This document shows positions 1 to 11,500 of a stretch of DNA of 64,000 nt, piece after piece; position 1 is the first letter of the stretch; the number at the start of each line of letters is the position of its first letter. The position numbers were made by a program, and so were the translations under genes. The notes under the pieces are model-generated. The model worked only from the letters and a program-made list of their open reading frames with translations, did not search any database and was not told the origin of the DNA. Origin of the DNA: Melampsora larici-populina 98AG31 (lineage: Eukaryota > Basidiomycota > Pucciniomycetes > Pucciniales > Melampsoraceae); contig NW_006768816.1 in assembly GCF_000204055.1 (NCBI RefSeq), positions 241,998-305,997 of the forward strand, read 5' to 3'.

Positions 1-3000
1 ATATGACAATGTAAAATCCATACTCCTGGCTACATGATATATGATCATCAGAATCAGAATCAAAAAAGATATTGGTTAGTAACTTGAATGAAACATGCGA
101 CTTACATTATTTGCATAAACTCGTACTAAAAAGAAAAGATAAAAACCAATTCAATTCAAAAAAATAAAGAAATCCTCCTTAGCAAGAAAAGTTCGACTCA
201 CTAATCGCAAAAGTACCACCACCGATCACATAAGTATCTCTTCTAGTAGGATTAACTAAATTATACTTAAGATTCTGATTCGAATTCGAATTCCCATCAA
301 ATGTTCCATTACCTCTTGCAATAATATGAGAGTCCACTCCATGTAGATGATAAGAATGGTCAATTGCTTTATCTAAATTTTGAATTATAATATCATACCA
401 TCCTAAACTTTCTAGTGTATAAGCTGCTACTTCTGATTGATTTAAAATCCCTTGTCCTCCATTTATCATTTGTGGTAATAATGGTTTATATGTATATGCT
501 ATATCGAAATATTAAAAATCAGTTTGGTTAGGATTCAATAATGTTTTGCTTTCTCTTTGATGTGTACTTACTCTTCCATGTGGTTGAATTAACAAAAAAC
601 CTTCCTAATGATTCAGTTTGTGATCGATTTTTTGAATTAGGTTGTAATAAAACTCCAAAACTCGTATTCACAACTCTCTAAAATCCAAACCAAATCCAAA
701 TAAATTTAATATAAGAGATCAAAGACACATCAAAGAACAAGATGTAAGAAGAAAACTTACTTTTCCTAGTACGGTTTCAGGTACACTTTGAGCGATTAAT
801 GGGGTTAAATCTTCATTGATATCTAAACATGGTCCACCAATTGAATCTTTCCAATCTGTTGCATTCAAACTCAATTCGGTAGTACTGCAACCACATCTTC
901 TTTTTTCATGTTTTGGTACTACTCTTACGATTGCCATTGCTGTACCTGCTCTTTCTGTTAATCCCGGTGCAACTATTAATATAAAAAATTGTTGATTAAT
1001 ATCTTTTTTTGGGAATTATTGATTTAGATTAGGTTTAGGCTCTTACCCCATGCAACTTCGAATTGAAAATAAGAAGAAAAATATGTTAATTAGTTAGGTT
1101 CAAGGATATTTGAAAGATATTATTTCACTTACAACAATCCGTATCCATAACTGCTCTCAAAGCAAACGACGTACCAACTGTATCATTAGAAGTATCTAAT
1201 ATGACACTGTATCTAATATAATAAAAATCAATCAAAGGATCAGTTTTAAAAATCGTTCAAAGTAAGACTTGTTTTAAAAAAAAGATGTACAAACCTTTGA
1301 CCATTATGAAAAGGTAATCGATGAACTCCAGCAGGACCATTAACACCTGTTGCATCAGCTTCGATAACCCTATATAAAGATCATCACAGAATTTATCAAA
1401 CTTGTTTGTCAATTTATCAACAAAAATTCATAAAAAAGCAACACAAACTTTAAAGGATGATTATCAGCCGAAAAACGAAACAGAGCATGAGTCCCAGCTC
1501 CAATCAAACGGATTCTAGTTTTCTCATTCTCTGAAACTCTCAATTCTAAAATCTGATTTTGTTGTTTGCAATTTGAACCGTGTTCAGATAAAGAACAATT
1601 GAAATAACCTATTCCATTAAAGAGAGCTAATAAACCAAGGAATTCAAGTGTTAGGACTTCTAGGATTGTTTAGGATCAGGTGAAATGGAATTGGGGTTTA
1701 CCTGAGTTTGGAGATGGAGCTGCTAATGAACCTTGGTAACCTGCAGCAGATAATTGACCCTCTAAAATAGTTGTACTCATACTACAAATAAACAAATGTA
1801 GCATTAGTTACCCAAAATTCGTTACCGGAACAAATTAGGTAGCAGGCTTACTTATGATACCAATCACTATTCAAAAGAGAAGAAACATAATTCAATTATT
1901 ATCGGAAACGGACGAGACTAAGAAGAGCAAAATGCCAACTTTACTACTAAGACAATGTCATTATCATAATCTACTCCTCTTTTTAATGGATCATTTGGGG
2001 AATGGATTATTAATGGTCCTAGGATACCATCAGCTGCGAGGTTTTGAGCGTGAGCCTGTCAAAGAATAAGAATAATTTAGACTCAATCAATATGGTCCAA
2101 GATCTCAGATTTAAAGGCGATGTCAAGTGAAGATGTGACAGTTGAAGCAAACTTACATGATACCCTGAGAATATTGAATGTTTTACATTGTGATTCGAGA
2201 TTTCTTAATCAGTTTGAGACTTTCAAAAAAATACAATTTAATAAGTACGAAATATATCATACAAAATGTTCCAAATTGTCCATTGATTTTGAAAGAGTAA
2301 GTAAATTCTGTTCCAGCAGGAATCGGGCATTGTGTGACACCTAGAGAGATTGATTCAAAACAGTTATCAATCAATCAAATCTTGATTCCTGATTATTTTT
2401 CAAGTCTTTGAATTAATTAACCTGTAACACCATCCATCCATGGTGTACCGTTTTGCCAAATTCCATGCCAATGTATAGAAACAGGTAAATTGATTTTATT
2501 CTTGACAAGAATGTGAAGTGTGTCTCCCTGATATATATCCATATAATCATGTATGAGCAATTTTGTATTATCATTAGTTTTTTGATGAAGATTACTCACG
2601 TCATTTGCTTCGATCAATGGTCCAGGAAACTGGTTATTGATAACCAGAACTGGTCTAGGAAGGAAACAAATTCAAGAAATTAGATTTCTATCAAATCCGT
2701 ATGATGAATGAAAAAGAGAACTCATACCTTTCGTAACCATCTAGCGCTGCGGTTTGATTAGTGATTTCGAAAATATAATTTCGAGTCCTTGGTTTGGAAG
2801 TGATTTTAAATCTACCACTTAAATGTAATTCTCTAGAGTTTACTCTTACACTTGATAAACTATTACTACTACTAGTTGAATTATCATCAGTGCTTGTGGA
2901 ATTATCATCAGGAGTAGAGATTTGATCATAACTGAATCCTTCTTCTTCTGCTTGGATTTCTCTTTCACTTAAAAACAATTTGCGAGAAAAAACAAAAGAA

Positions 3001-3053
3001 AAGAATGAACAGAAAAGGATTCCAAGTAAAATCGGTTTGGTACTTTTCTTCAT
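1..3053 (-). CDS. Laccase-like multicopper oxidase, 3' end cut by window edge
   Basis: This is a secreted copper oxidase that would oxidise phenols or metals while reducing oxygen to water. Seventeen exons can be read: 3053-2728, 2654-2600, 2527-2422, 2340-2263, 2164-2157, 2055-1945, 1866-1852, 1791-1702, 1626-1449, 1369-1295, 1212-1133, 1055-1047, 972-761, 677-572, 498-202, 125-106 and 29-1. The N-terminus ([18 protein letters not shown]) is a signal peptide, followed by a Ser/Asp/Asn-rich linker. All four copper-ligand regions are visible: HWHG, WYHAH (built across an 8-nt exon), HSYHLHG and VWILHCH at the edge. SDWYH and the DTDCFAW segment also fit the family. The junction between exons 2055-1945 and 1866-1852 does not keep frame: the SDWYH reading needs two more bases than the canonical splice gives, so the copy may be mutated. 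Laccase versus ferroxidase cannot be decided. Confidence 0.9.
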
Positions 3054-3134
3054 GATGATTCAAGTTGTATCATCGAGAAAATAGAAGGTAAAGCTGCAGA
3101 TGAAAGATGCGTGAATAAAATCAAACTGAAGAGG

Positions 3135-3143
3135 TATATATAT
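3135..3143 (-). promoter_or_regulatory. Possible TATA box of the multicopper oxidase
   Basis: An alternating TA run lies about 80 bp upstream of the oxidase start codon at 3053, a plausible place for a TATA element. No other promoter motif was recognised. This is inference from position and composition. Confidence 0.4.
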
Positions 3144-4090
3144 GCGAGTCTTTTAACGGAATCAAGAACAGAGTTAAATGATTGCGGGTGAAGGAAGAAA
3201 GATATATACTACAAAGTAAGAAACAAGTTAAAGGCGAAATGATCTCAACTTTTCCCGACAAGGAAAAACAAATTTGAAATCACCAATGGAAGATAAAGAA
3301 AAAGGAAAATGGTTGAAAAAGGTTAACAAACATCTTAATTTCATCGCCACTACATAGCATTTCTTGTTTCTTAATCATTAGGTGATGGAAATTTCAAGCG
3401 GAACACGGGGTTATAGTACAAAAGTAAATCGTTAGAGGAATTTTCATGACACTGTCTTGTGACACAGCAACATGTGAACCGGACGAAACTTCGTCCAGGA
3501 GGGCGATGCGATTAGGCAACCATTACGAACTCTTGGTTCTATAAACTTCTGAATCGGATTACCGTAGTTATTCACAAAAGTTTAAGTTTAGCATAATCAA
3601 GAAGCGGATGAGTGGGGCAGACTCTGAAACCTTGCGGTGAGGTGAATGGTCGAGTGCGCTCCATGAGAGGTTTGATTTGGTTGACAACCACAATTCAAGT
3701 AAACCACGGAATCTTACTGAAGCATGAGTCGTTTGCGTATCAACCTCACCCAGAGGTCAAAGGAAACCATGTCTACTTCGCTTTCAACATGAAAAGCGGA
3801 AGGAATCGATGAACGTGAAGTAGAAAATCGGTCATTGAGATTTTTGAAGAGGCCATGAAATTGAAGGAGACCCAGCCACACTGTGTCACCAGAAACATGA
3901 AACACCAAAACTTGATGCGAATCGAACAAAAACATATCGAACTTCAGGCCATTCCAAACGCCAAAAGCTTGAAAGGCTTTCGAGAGAGATGCGGCATGTC
4001 TAATGGCACGACGGTTTGCGCTGTTGTCCATTGAGAATGAGAAAAATATGATGTCATGGATTTAGAAAATCGACTGAGACCGTTCTATAA
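3144..4090. other. Intergenic stretch, no supported gene
   Basis: Only short open frames occur here (the longest about 105 codons on the minus strand, 3714-4031), without splice-consistent extension or a recognisable motif. A 16-base string at 3456-3471 (CTTGTGACACAGCAAC) recurs at 61801-61816, which suggests a shared dispersed repeat. Confidence 0.5.
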
Positions 4091-4097
4091 TACAAGA

Positions 4098-4335
4098 TGA
4101 GGGCTGGGCCCCGGCCCTGAGTATATCCGTCCCCGCCGGCCTCTGACCGGCCCTGGGCAGCCCCGAGGAGATCCACGAATCAATCAGGGCCAAGCCAACC
4201 AAGGCACACCCAGAGTTGTTTATAAGATCTGAAAAGGACCAAGGGGCAAAACTCTGGCTTTTGCTGTGCATTTAGATGTATGAAAATGTATATGGAACAA
4301 ATCCATATGAGCCTGCTCAGAGCTTGGAAATAACT
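4098..4335. repeat. Degenerate relative of the nested GGGCTGTGACCC MITE
   Basis: The segment opens with a GC-rich block close to the terminus of the MITE at 13589-14020 (GGGCTGGGCCCCGGCCCTGA against GGGCTGTGACCCGGCCCTGG). Further in it shares a GAGCCTGCTCAGAGCTTGG-like stretch and an ATGTATGAAAATGTA-like stretch with the inside of that element, in the opposite order and strand. No second clean terminus or target duplication was found, so it is called a diverged fragment. Confidence 0.4.
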
Positions 4336-4575
4336 AGGGAAGGTTAAATTTTGGAAGATAGTGATCATATTAGTCAGCAACAACTTTGATCACGTGGATT
4401 GATAAGGGAGGAGTGAAATTATTCAAAAACAAGGGAAACTTGAGAGTGGTAGACAAGGTTACTATGGGAGTTATCCATATGCAATGATTGGTTTGAGGGA
4501 TTTAATGGTTGCCGAGAATTTTAGGATAAGTTTTAAAGTTATTCTAACAAATGGATTTATGGAAAAAATTAATAA

Positions 4576-4854
4576 GGGGGCTCAAGTCAAAATATTTGCA
4601 ACCTTTTCTTGAAAAATTGGGGAAAGTTTTTTACGGTACCTTGCTGTAAAAACTTTTCCCAATTTGTAAAAAAGGACCGTAAAAATTTCTTCCGGATCTC
4701 CTTCTGAGCAGTAAATTTACGCAAATTTGCTGCTTAAAAAAATTTGAGATGTTGTATAACATTTCCCAATTTCATAAAATTTTGTGTAAATTTTATGAAA
4801 TTGGGAAAAGTTTTTTATGATAAAAGTAGTAAAAAAATTTGACTTGAGCCCCCC
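4576..4854. mobile_element. MITE, 279 bp, TAA target duplication
   Basis: The ends are inverted copies of GGGGGCTCAAGTCAAA and TTTGACTTGAGCCCCCC, flanked on both sides by TAA (4573-4575 and 4855-4857). The interior has further inverted stretches around AAATTGGGAAAAGTTTTT and no coding capacity. A TWA-type 3-bp duplication with short inverted ends is typical of PIF/Harbinger-derived MITEs; that assignment is inference. Confidence 0.75.
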
Positions 4855-5308
4855 TAATAATAGACTTGAAAAGGTGTGAAAATCATGAAAAATGAAGGTT
4901 TTCAGCTTATTACTTATGTCAAGACTTGCCAGATGAGGATGGGTGATAGCTCAATCAATGCAAAATGTTCCATTTCATAATTACAACCTTGTAACCACTA
5001 GTAACAGTGGATTTGTGGGGAAAAAATGAGGAATTAAAGAGAATGATGTGGGTTTTGACTTTTGAGCTTACATACACACATGTAGCAACATTTACAGGAC
5101 AAAAATCATATTTTATGAATCTTTACAGCTCAATAAATTATTCATGACACATTGGAAATAGGCCATGTTATGCCAACTATTGATCTGAGTCATGAGATTG
5201 ATAAGATGAGCTATAGTAATCTAAATTTGGAGCACTTTAGAAAAAAGTCAAAATTCTAAAATTGGTTTTCAGCAATGAACATTAGAACAAGATCACCTGT
5301 ATTCATCA

Positions 5309-5420
5309 TAACACAATGCCTGTGCAGAGGGCCCCCGACGTTGGGGGCTCCAGCAAGTACAAAGGCTTGCCTTTGAACTCTTGAAGGTCTCCAACGTTGG
5401 GGGCGCCCTTCACAGGCACT
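5309..5420. repeat. Short foldback element
   Basis: The two ends are inverted copies (TGCCTGTGCAGAGGGCCCCC and the complement of GGGCGCCCTTCACAGGCA), each next to an AACGTTGG/GACGTTGG block. The centre is also palindromic (CAAAGGCTTGCCTTTGA). It would fold into one long hairpin. It has no coding capacity and no clear target duplication. Confidence 0.6.
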
Positions 5421-5429
5421 GTGTAAGAA

Positions 5430-6126
5430 GGTCTGTCCATCATTGATCAATTTCACAGCTTGAATGATGTCATTCATTAGTCATAATTTCACCACAAGTT
5501 TGCATCAGAAGCTTTTTGTGGGTTTTTGAGGGATTTTGTTGAGTTTTTGTTGCTTTTTGAAGGTTATTTACCATGATTGAGTGTTTGTAAAGATTATATA
5601 TACTGTGGATGGTTGGTTTATGGGCAGGGTTTCCCTTTTTTCTCATCTTCTACATTAGTTATAGTGTTCTTAATCATCATTAAATTACTTTTTCGGTAAC
5701 AAGTTCACTAAATAGCCCCTTTAGATCAAGGGTGAGATTTCTTTACGTGTGAAAAGACTATGAGTATTCTCTGGAATAACAATTAAGATTCCTAAATCTG
5801 GATTCACCCCCCCGGATTCTCTGAACCCTATCACAAGGGCAGTATTTCAGCACTTTGGATGGGTGAGCACTGGGATCTCTCCGCTTCCCATTTACGACTC
5901 ACCTAGGTGTAGCCATGGGTAGCATTGAATGATGCTGAATCATTCCCCCTTCTGGCCCCCTCTATTTATACCTTCCAGCTTTCTGTAATCCCAAATTTTA
6001 CTTTTTCAAAAGCCCAAAAAGCTGCCTTTCATATTATTGATTGCTGCCAACACCACCACCGCTCCACCCAAAAAAGCGGCAGCGGAGAGGGTGCAAACGT
6101 CTTAAGGTAATCAGCGTTTCACTTTT
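5430..6126. other. Gene-free stretch
   Basis: AT-rich sequence with C-runs (CACCCCCCCGG near 5806) and a short proline/serine-like open frame at 5925-6110. I see no supported gene, RNA or repeat. Confidence 0.5.
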
Positions 6127-6269
6127 CCTAAAGAGGATTGAGATCAAACAGAAGTCTTAACTGGGGAAGACTTGGTTGATCGAAAGGAAACGCAATTACC
6201 TAAAGAGGATTGAGATCAAACAGAAGTCTTAACTGGGGAAGACTTGGTTGATCGAAAGGAAACGCAATT
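6127..6269. repeat. Two-copy tandem duplication, 72-bp unit
   Basis: The unit beginning CCTAAAGAGGATTGAGATCA at 6127 is repeated without visible change at 6199 and ends at about 6269 (GGAAACGCAATT). Near-perfect identity points to a recent duplication or slippage. Confidence 0.9.
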
Positions 6270-6827
6270 CTAAGGAGAGAATTGCCACACACAAAAAGAG
6301 CTTGAGTTCGATAAGGAAAAAGGGAACAAATATGAGATGTTTGTTCTGTATATAAAGAGACCCTAACGAACTACAAGACGTGTCATGATGTGAAAGAGAA
6401 ATGTGCATAACAGAGAAAAGTGTAACTACGCGTAATGCGCTTAAAGGATCACTTCGTGATCCTGATTGGCGCTCCGCCCGCGCTTCCCTTTTAGCCTTAT
6501 AGCAGGGGTTGCGCTTAGCTATAACTATCTGTGAAATCAAATTTCACATAGCAAATTTTGATGCACACTGCATAGTGATAATTTGCTGTGCTATGATGCG
6601 TCCTAGCGCCTCAGAGCAATACAATTGTCAACCTCATGTCAAAATTTATCAAAACTTCATCTCCATTCCACATTACCCAATCAAAATCAAAAACAGGATA
6701 CCAATCGAATTCAAACTAAAGCGAAATCATCTCAGACAAGAAAAGTATCATCAACTTCGCATCAAACAATACAAGACCGATTCAATTGATCAAAACAATC
6801 AAACAAACCATACCTTGCAATCTTTAG

Positions 6828-7566
6828 AATTCAATCACCAATAGGATCAATTTTATCACTCTTATCATGTGCAACTTCAATCATTTTAGCATCAACTTCA
6901 ATCTTGTCATCACCAAGTCAATTAATATATCAATTAGGAATCTTCGGTTTAGGTGCATATGTAATGAGAGGAGCAGGTTGTACAATCAATGATCTTTGAG
7001 ATCAAGAAATCGATTCACAAGTTAATAGAACTGAAAATAGACCATTACCTTCTGGTTCAATTACTATACCTAAAGCTATCACTTCTCTTGGTTTACAACT
7101 TAGTGTTGGTTTAGGTGTTTTACTTCAACTTAATCCTTATAGTATCCTTTTAGGTAGTTGTTCACTCTTTTTGGTTGTCATTTATCCTCTCATGAAACGC
7201 ATCACTTATTGGCCTTGATTAGTATTTAGTAAGTTTTTAATCTTGTTCTTAAGAATTCGGATAAATTCACATTGTCTCCTTAATCTAATCTAGTATAAAA
7301 TTCTTTCTCGATGTTTAGGATTTGAATTCAATTGGGGTGCTTTACTTGGTTCATCAGTAATTTTAGGAGCCACGTATTGAAAATTATCATTACCACTTTA
7401 TTTTGGACATGTCACTTGGACCATCATTTATGATATGATTTATGCACATCAAGATAAAGAATTTGATTTGAAAGTAGGATTCAAATCTACTGTGATTTCA
7501 TTTCATATAAATACCAAATTGATTTTAACTGGATTTAGTTTTACCATGATTAGTTTGATTGGTTGA
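6828..7566 (+). pseudogene. COQ2: 4-hydroxybenzoate polyprenyltransferase (COQ2/UbiA), three in-frame TGAs
   Basis: COQ2 attaches the polyprenyl tail to 4-hydroxybenzoate in ubiquinone synthesis at the mitochondrial inner membrane. Two exons are readable: about 6828-7228 (after a TTTAG acceptor) and 7319-7566, joined in frame by a 90-bp GTAAG intron. The protein shows SPIGSILSLLSCATS, RGAGCTINDL-stop-DQEID (first Asp-rich motif), [30 protein letters not shown] and YDMIYAHQDK (second Asp-rich motif), in family order. TGA interrupts the frame at 6997, 7216 and 7378. Two of them sit where the family has Trp (NDLWD and the residue before the LPLYF helix). There is no TAA, TAG or frameshift in about 210 codons. 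The 5' end was not found and the C-terminus stops early, so this is most likely a decaying fragment, though readthrough cannot be excluded. Confidence 0.8.
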
Positions 7567-8525
7567 TAAAAGAATAAAAAAATTATGTGTGTTAGCTTTC
7601 TTCCTTTTTCTTCTATTTCTTTTGATCATCTCTTCATGAGACTTGTGCAAGTTTTGGTGCCTTTTCTTTCTATTTCTCTCTTTATGAGACTTGTGCACAT
7701 TTGTTCTCTCTTGTCTTTTCTTCAGATTGATATTGCTTTTTATTGTCAATCATCTCTTGAAGAGAATTGTGCGCATTTGATTTCCTCTTTTTATTTTTAA
7801 TGTCTTTGATCATCAATCAATCATCTCTCATACAGACATGGGTATGTTTTTTCCTGTTTTCACAAGTCTTTCTATTGACATCCCCGTTCAGCCATCAATG
7901 ATAATGTAATTAAATCAGCCCAAAAAAACTACCTGAACGCGCTTTGGAGCGCTACCGAGGCCAAAAATTGAGCATAGCGAAGCGGAGCGGGGCAATTTGC
8001 CGCACCGCTTTAAAAAGTCATAGCGGCTTTGAAATTAAAGCGTAGCAATCTGGGACTATTCATAGTGCCGGATCGCTCCGCTGGCAAAAATGCTATTTAT
8101 AGCGCAGCGGAGCGGAGCGCGGTGTTGTTGTTGCTGCTGTGCTTTGGTCAACAAAATTGTGATTTTGTGTTGAGTTTATTGGAATAACACCATAGCAGTG
8201 TTGAGTTTTTCTCTTTATATATTGATGGAATGATACTTGAATTGAGTATTGATAAATATTTCTCCGGTGCCTTAACCCAAAAGAATTCAGAAAATCCTCA
8301 TGTTGATTCTTTCAAAGAGGCAATCTTCAGGTAACTTCTATCAGTTGGTTATACTGGTAGATTATCCCTCTTCAAGCTATGTAAAGCTTATGTTGAGATT
8401 GCAGTTCTATAATGTACTGTCTGCTTCCAGAAAAGCAGTGGTTGCAGTCTGCCCGCCAGGGACGGGTCACATCCCTAACAGGATCCTGTCTAAAAGTGTG
8501 ATCCTATGTACCAACGCAGCAACAG
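7567..8525. other. Gene-free stretch with a GCGGAGCGG-rich block
   Basis: 7567-7900 is pyrimidine-rich on the plus strand with loosely repeated ATGAGACTTGTGCA-type phrases (7636, 7683 and a variant at 7760). 7930-8130 is dense in AGCG/GCGGAGCGG words (for example AGCGCAGCGGAGCGGAGCGC) unlike its surroundings, possibly a MITE. 8131-8525 shows nothing recognisable before the hAT terminus. Confidence 0.5.
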
Positions 8526-11500
8526 CAACGCTGCAACAATTACGATACCGGTATCGTATCGACAATACCCGGTAAAGTAACTGGCTTAAAATACTAGAGA
8601 ATTCAGATCCTGGTAGCGTAGCTGTGACCCAGGTACAATACTCAGTACAGTATTGGTATAACGATACTGTGGCTCGCAATACGTAGTAGAGTAGCGCTAG
8701 GCGCTACGATACGGTTACTGTATCGCAGTATTGCAACTCCCAGACCAAAAAGAATTGACAGAGCGGGGATTTCTTGTATTGCAGCCATTACAACCTAAAT
8801 TCTTGACGTGTATCATAAAGAGAAGAAGATAACTTGTGAAATAAGATATATATTTGATAAAAATGTGTACATCTATTTTGGTCGACCCTTCCGTTTCCTA
8901 TTTCCCATGTCCAAATTCATACACTCTGCCATGTCTTTTTGGCATTGCTCAAAATCATCACCGGCTATCTTTATTCCATCTTTAGACCACATGCAACTCC
9001 CAACCGAGCGTTCAACTGTGGGCGGTTTCAAAGCACCACGATCCCGACAACAGACATCTGCCGCGGCAGAGAATGTTCTTTCTACTGCACATGAAGCCCC
9101 ACAGATTGCCAGATAATCCATGGCAAGCAAGGCTAAGACCGGATACTTTGCAGCATTAACCTTAATAGAAAAATAAATAAATTATCAGTTCTTTAATACA
9201 TATCGGACATAGTATAAAAAGGAAATTCACCTTCCACCATTCAAGAGCAAGATTTGGATCTTTTTCCACCTGTTTAGAGGGCTCATCGACACGTTCCAAA
9301 TAATTACAAAGTTTGTTTTCAGTTCGAGTGTGAAGTTTCTTTCTATGAGCACGGAATCCGTCATCGTCATCATCTTCGCCATCATTGGAATCGTGTTCAT
9401 GGGTGTTGATGTTCTTTCCGGCTTCTTCTTCAAGTTTTGCTTTTCGATTATCAAAAGCGGTTTCGATCAATGTTTTGGCGGTTTCGAATTCAGAAGAGTA
9501 TTCACCAAACGCAAATTGAAAATAATCTGCTCGCCAGCAGGGGTGGAGGATTGTAGCTAAAACTAGAACATCGGATTTTAGTGCTTCTTCGAGGTAAGAC
9601 TGGACTCGAACTTGCATCGCGTGATACATAGGGAATAGCGGGTCACTTCGTGAAGTACAGGCGTCGATTTTGTGTTGAAGTGATTTCTTGAGTTTAACAT
9701 ACTCGCGAATGACCAGCGAAGCAGTAGGTGCATTTGCCTCGAACAACTTGGTTAGTGACTCAAATTCCTGAGGTAGGGATGGACGCATAATGTCAAACGG
9801 CCATGTGTGAGAAGATGATAAGAAATGATAAAGTGGGTGAGTACTCACTCGTAGTACCTTGATCAACTTACCAACCTGCTTCCATTGGTCAGGTGTGATG
9901 TAGGCTTTGTTGAATATTCCACGAGGACAATTTTCGTGAGGATTGCTAGGTGCAAGGGCCGGGTTTGATTGCTTGGGTTTTTTTCCTCTGGTAAGTTCCT
10001 TCTGATCGTCTTTAAGCATAGCGTCGATTACCTGATTTGATTAGTTAGTAACTTAATATGTATCAGTGACTTGGAAATTATGAAAGGAACAAACAGGAGA
10101 GAAAAGTAACAGACACCTACCTCACGAGCGTTGTACAACCGTTCCCAGCATTGAAGTTTGATGTTCCATCGAATTCCGTAGCCCGGAATTGGTCGAGGAA
10201 AACTCATGTCCAAGCTTTTGCAAGTTGCATCGAAAACTTGCAACATGCGGGATGAGCCTCCTATCTTGCGAGCTATTTCATCGAGCTATCAGACACAATG
10301 ATTAGCACAAGTTGTCCTTAGGCTTATGTATTAGACTTCAAATATGAAACTGAAACTTACTTTGAGAGTCAATTCATAAACAGCATTAGCTTCATTCCGA
10401 TTGGTTGCTGGTCGTTCGAGATCTGGTAAGGGGTCAAATGGTCCATCAATAACTTGATACCATTTATCAGCGACTTCCTTTCCTGGGATGTTGGCGAGAT
10501 CAGTATCATCATCATCTGATGTGTTACCATGATCATCGTCAGCTTGAGGTTCTTGAGCCTCATTTGATTGAGGATCTTCGTCTTCTTCCCTAATCGTGGT
10601 CATTCGGTGATCGTCCAGTGGGAAGTCTCCTAGAATGGTGGACTTCACAAGAGGAGGCGGTGGAGCTTCAATTCCTAGCGCTTGGAGTCCAGCATTGACC
10701 GTCAGTGCAATTTTATGACCGGCGCATCTCACGTGATCAGTACTCTCATCGAATTCAAACACCTCGTATTTGTCTTGAGCTACTTTTGCAAGTCGAGCTT
10801 GCATGGCTCGAGCACAAGTATCGTTATTACTTCCTGAATCGTGCGTCTGAGAAACCATGTGTTATTTATATGTTAGTTCATTCAAGTAAAGTATAGAGAT
10901 TGATATAGATATGAAAATACTTATCTTAGAATATAATTTATGCTTCACCAGGACCTTAATCAAAGGCTCCGCTAACCACTTGCCTTTGTGGTGCCAAGCT
11001 ATCATTTTCATAGAAAGATGTCGGGTAACAAATTTCCACTCGCTGTTGATATACGTAACGGAGGCTGAAATGAATCCATAGCGATTACAAGGTGAAGTCC
11101 ACGCGTCCAGTATCAGGCCAAATTTACTGTTAAGAGCCTATGTTGACAAAAAAAATAAGTGGATGGATGTAATCAACAGATATTCGAATAGCATGTAGAC
11201 TGAAGAAAGGAAAACATTACCCACCTGTAGCTCTGATATAACCGTTGCTCGCTGACCAAGGTACACGCGGTGTGCAAAGTTGGCAAGCCAGGTACGTCCG
11301 AAAAGGTGAGCTTGAGGATTTGCATATCGGAAGCAGGCTCGCAGAGTCTTGTCTTTGATTCGAATCCAAGGCTGAGACGTGCGGATGGCCCATAATCCGA
11401 CCATTTGATTCAATACCGAATTGTTGAACTGGTTGACCTTCTGAACATAGGACTCAATCGATGGCTGGACATCCTTCTCTTGTGCTTTGCGTTTCTCAAA

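Noticed and set aside
3714..4031. 105-codon minus-strand frame upstream of the multicopper oxidase
   Set aside because: No motif, no splice extension and no support beyond openness in AT-rich DNA.
6509..6844. 111-codon frame before the COQ2-like segment as its N-terminus
   Set aside because: It is in a different frame from the COQ2 exon, its Asn/Gln/Lys-rich end does not resemble the family, and the COQ2 reading begins at a TTTAG acceptor inside it.
6828..7566. Mitochondrial DNA insertion explaining TGA as Trp
   Set aside because: COQ2 is nuclear in known fungi, the segment has a spliceosomal-type intron, and TGG is also used for Trp in the same frame (TYWP, FNWG, VTWT).
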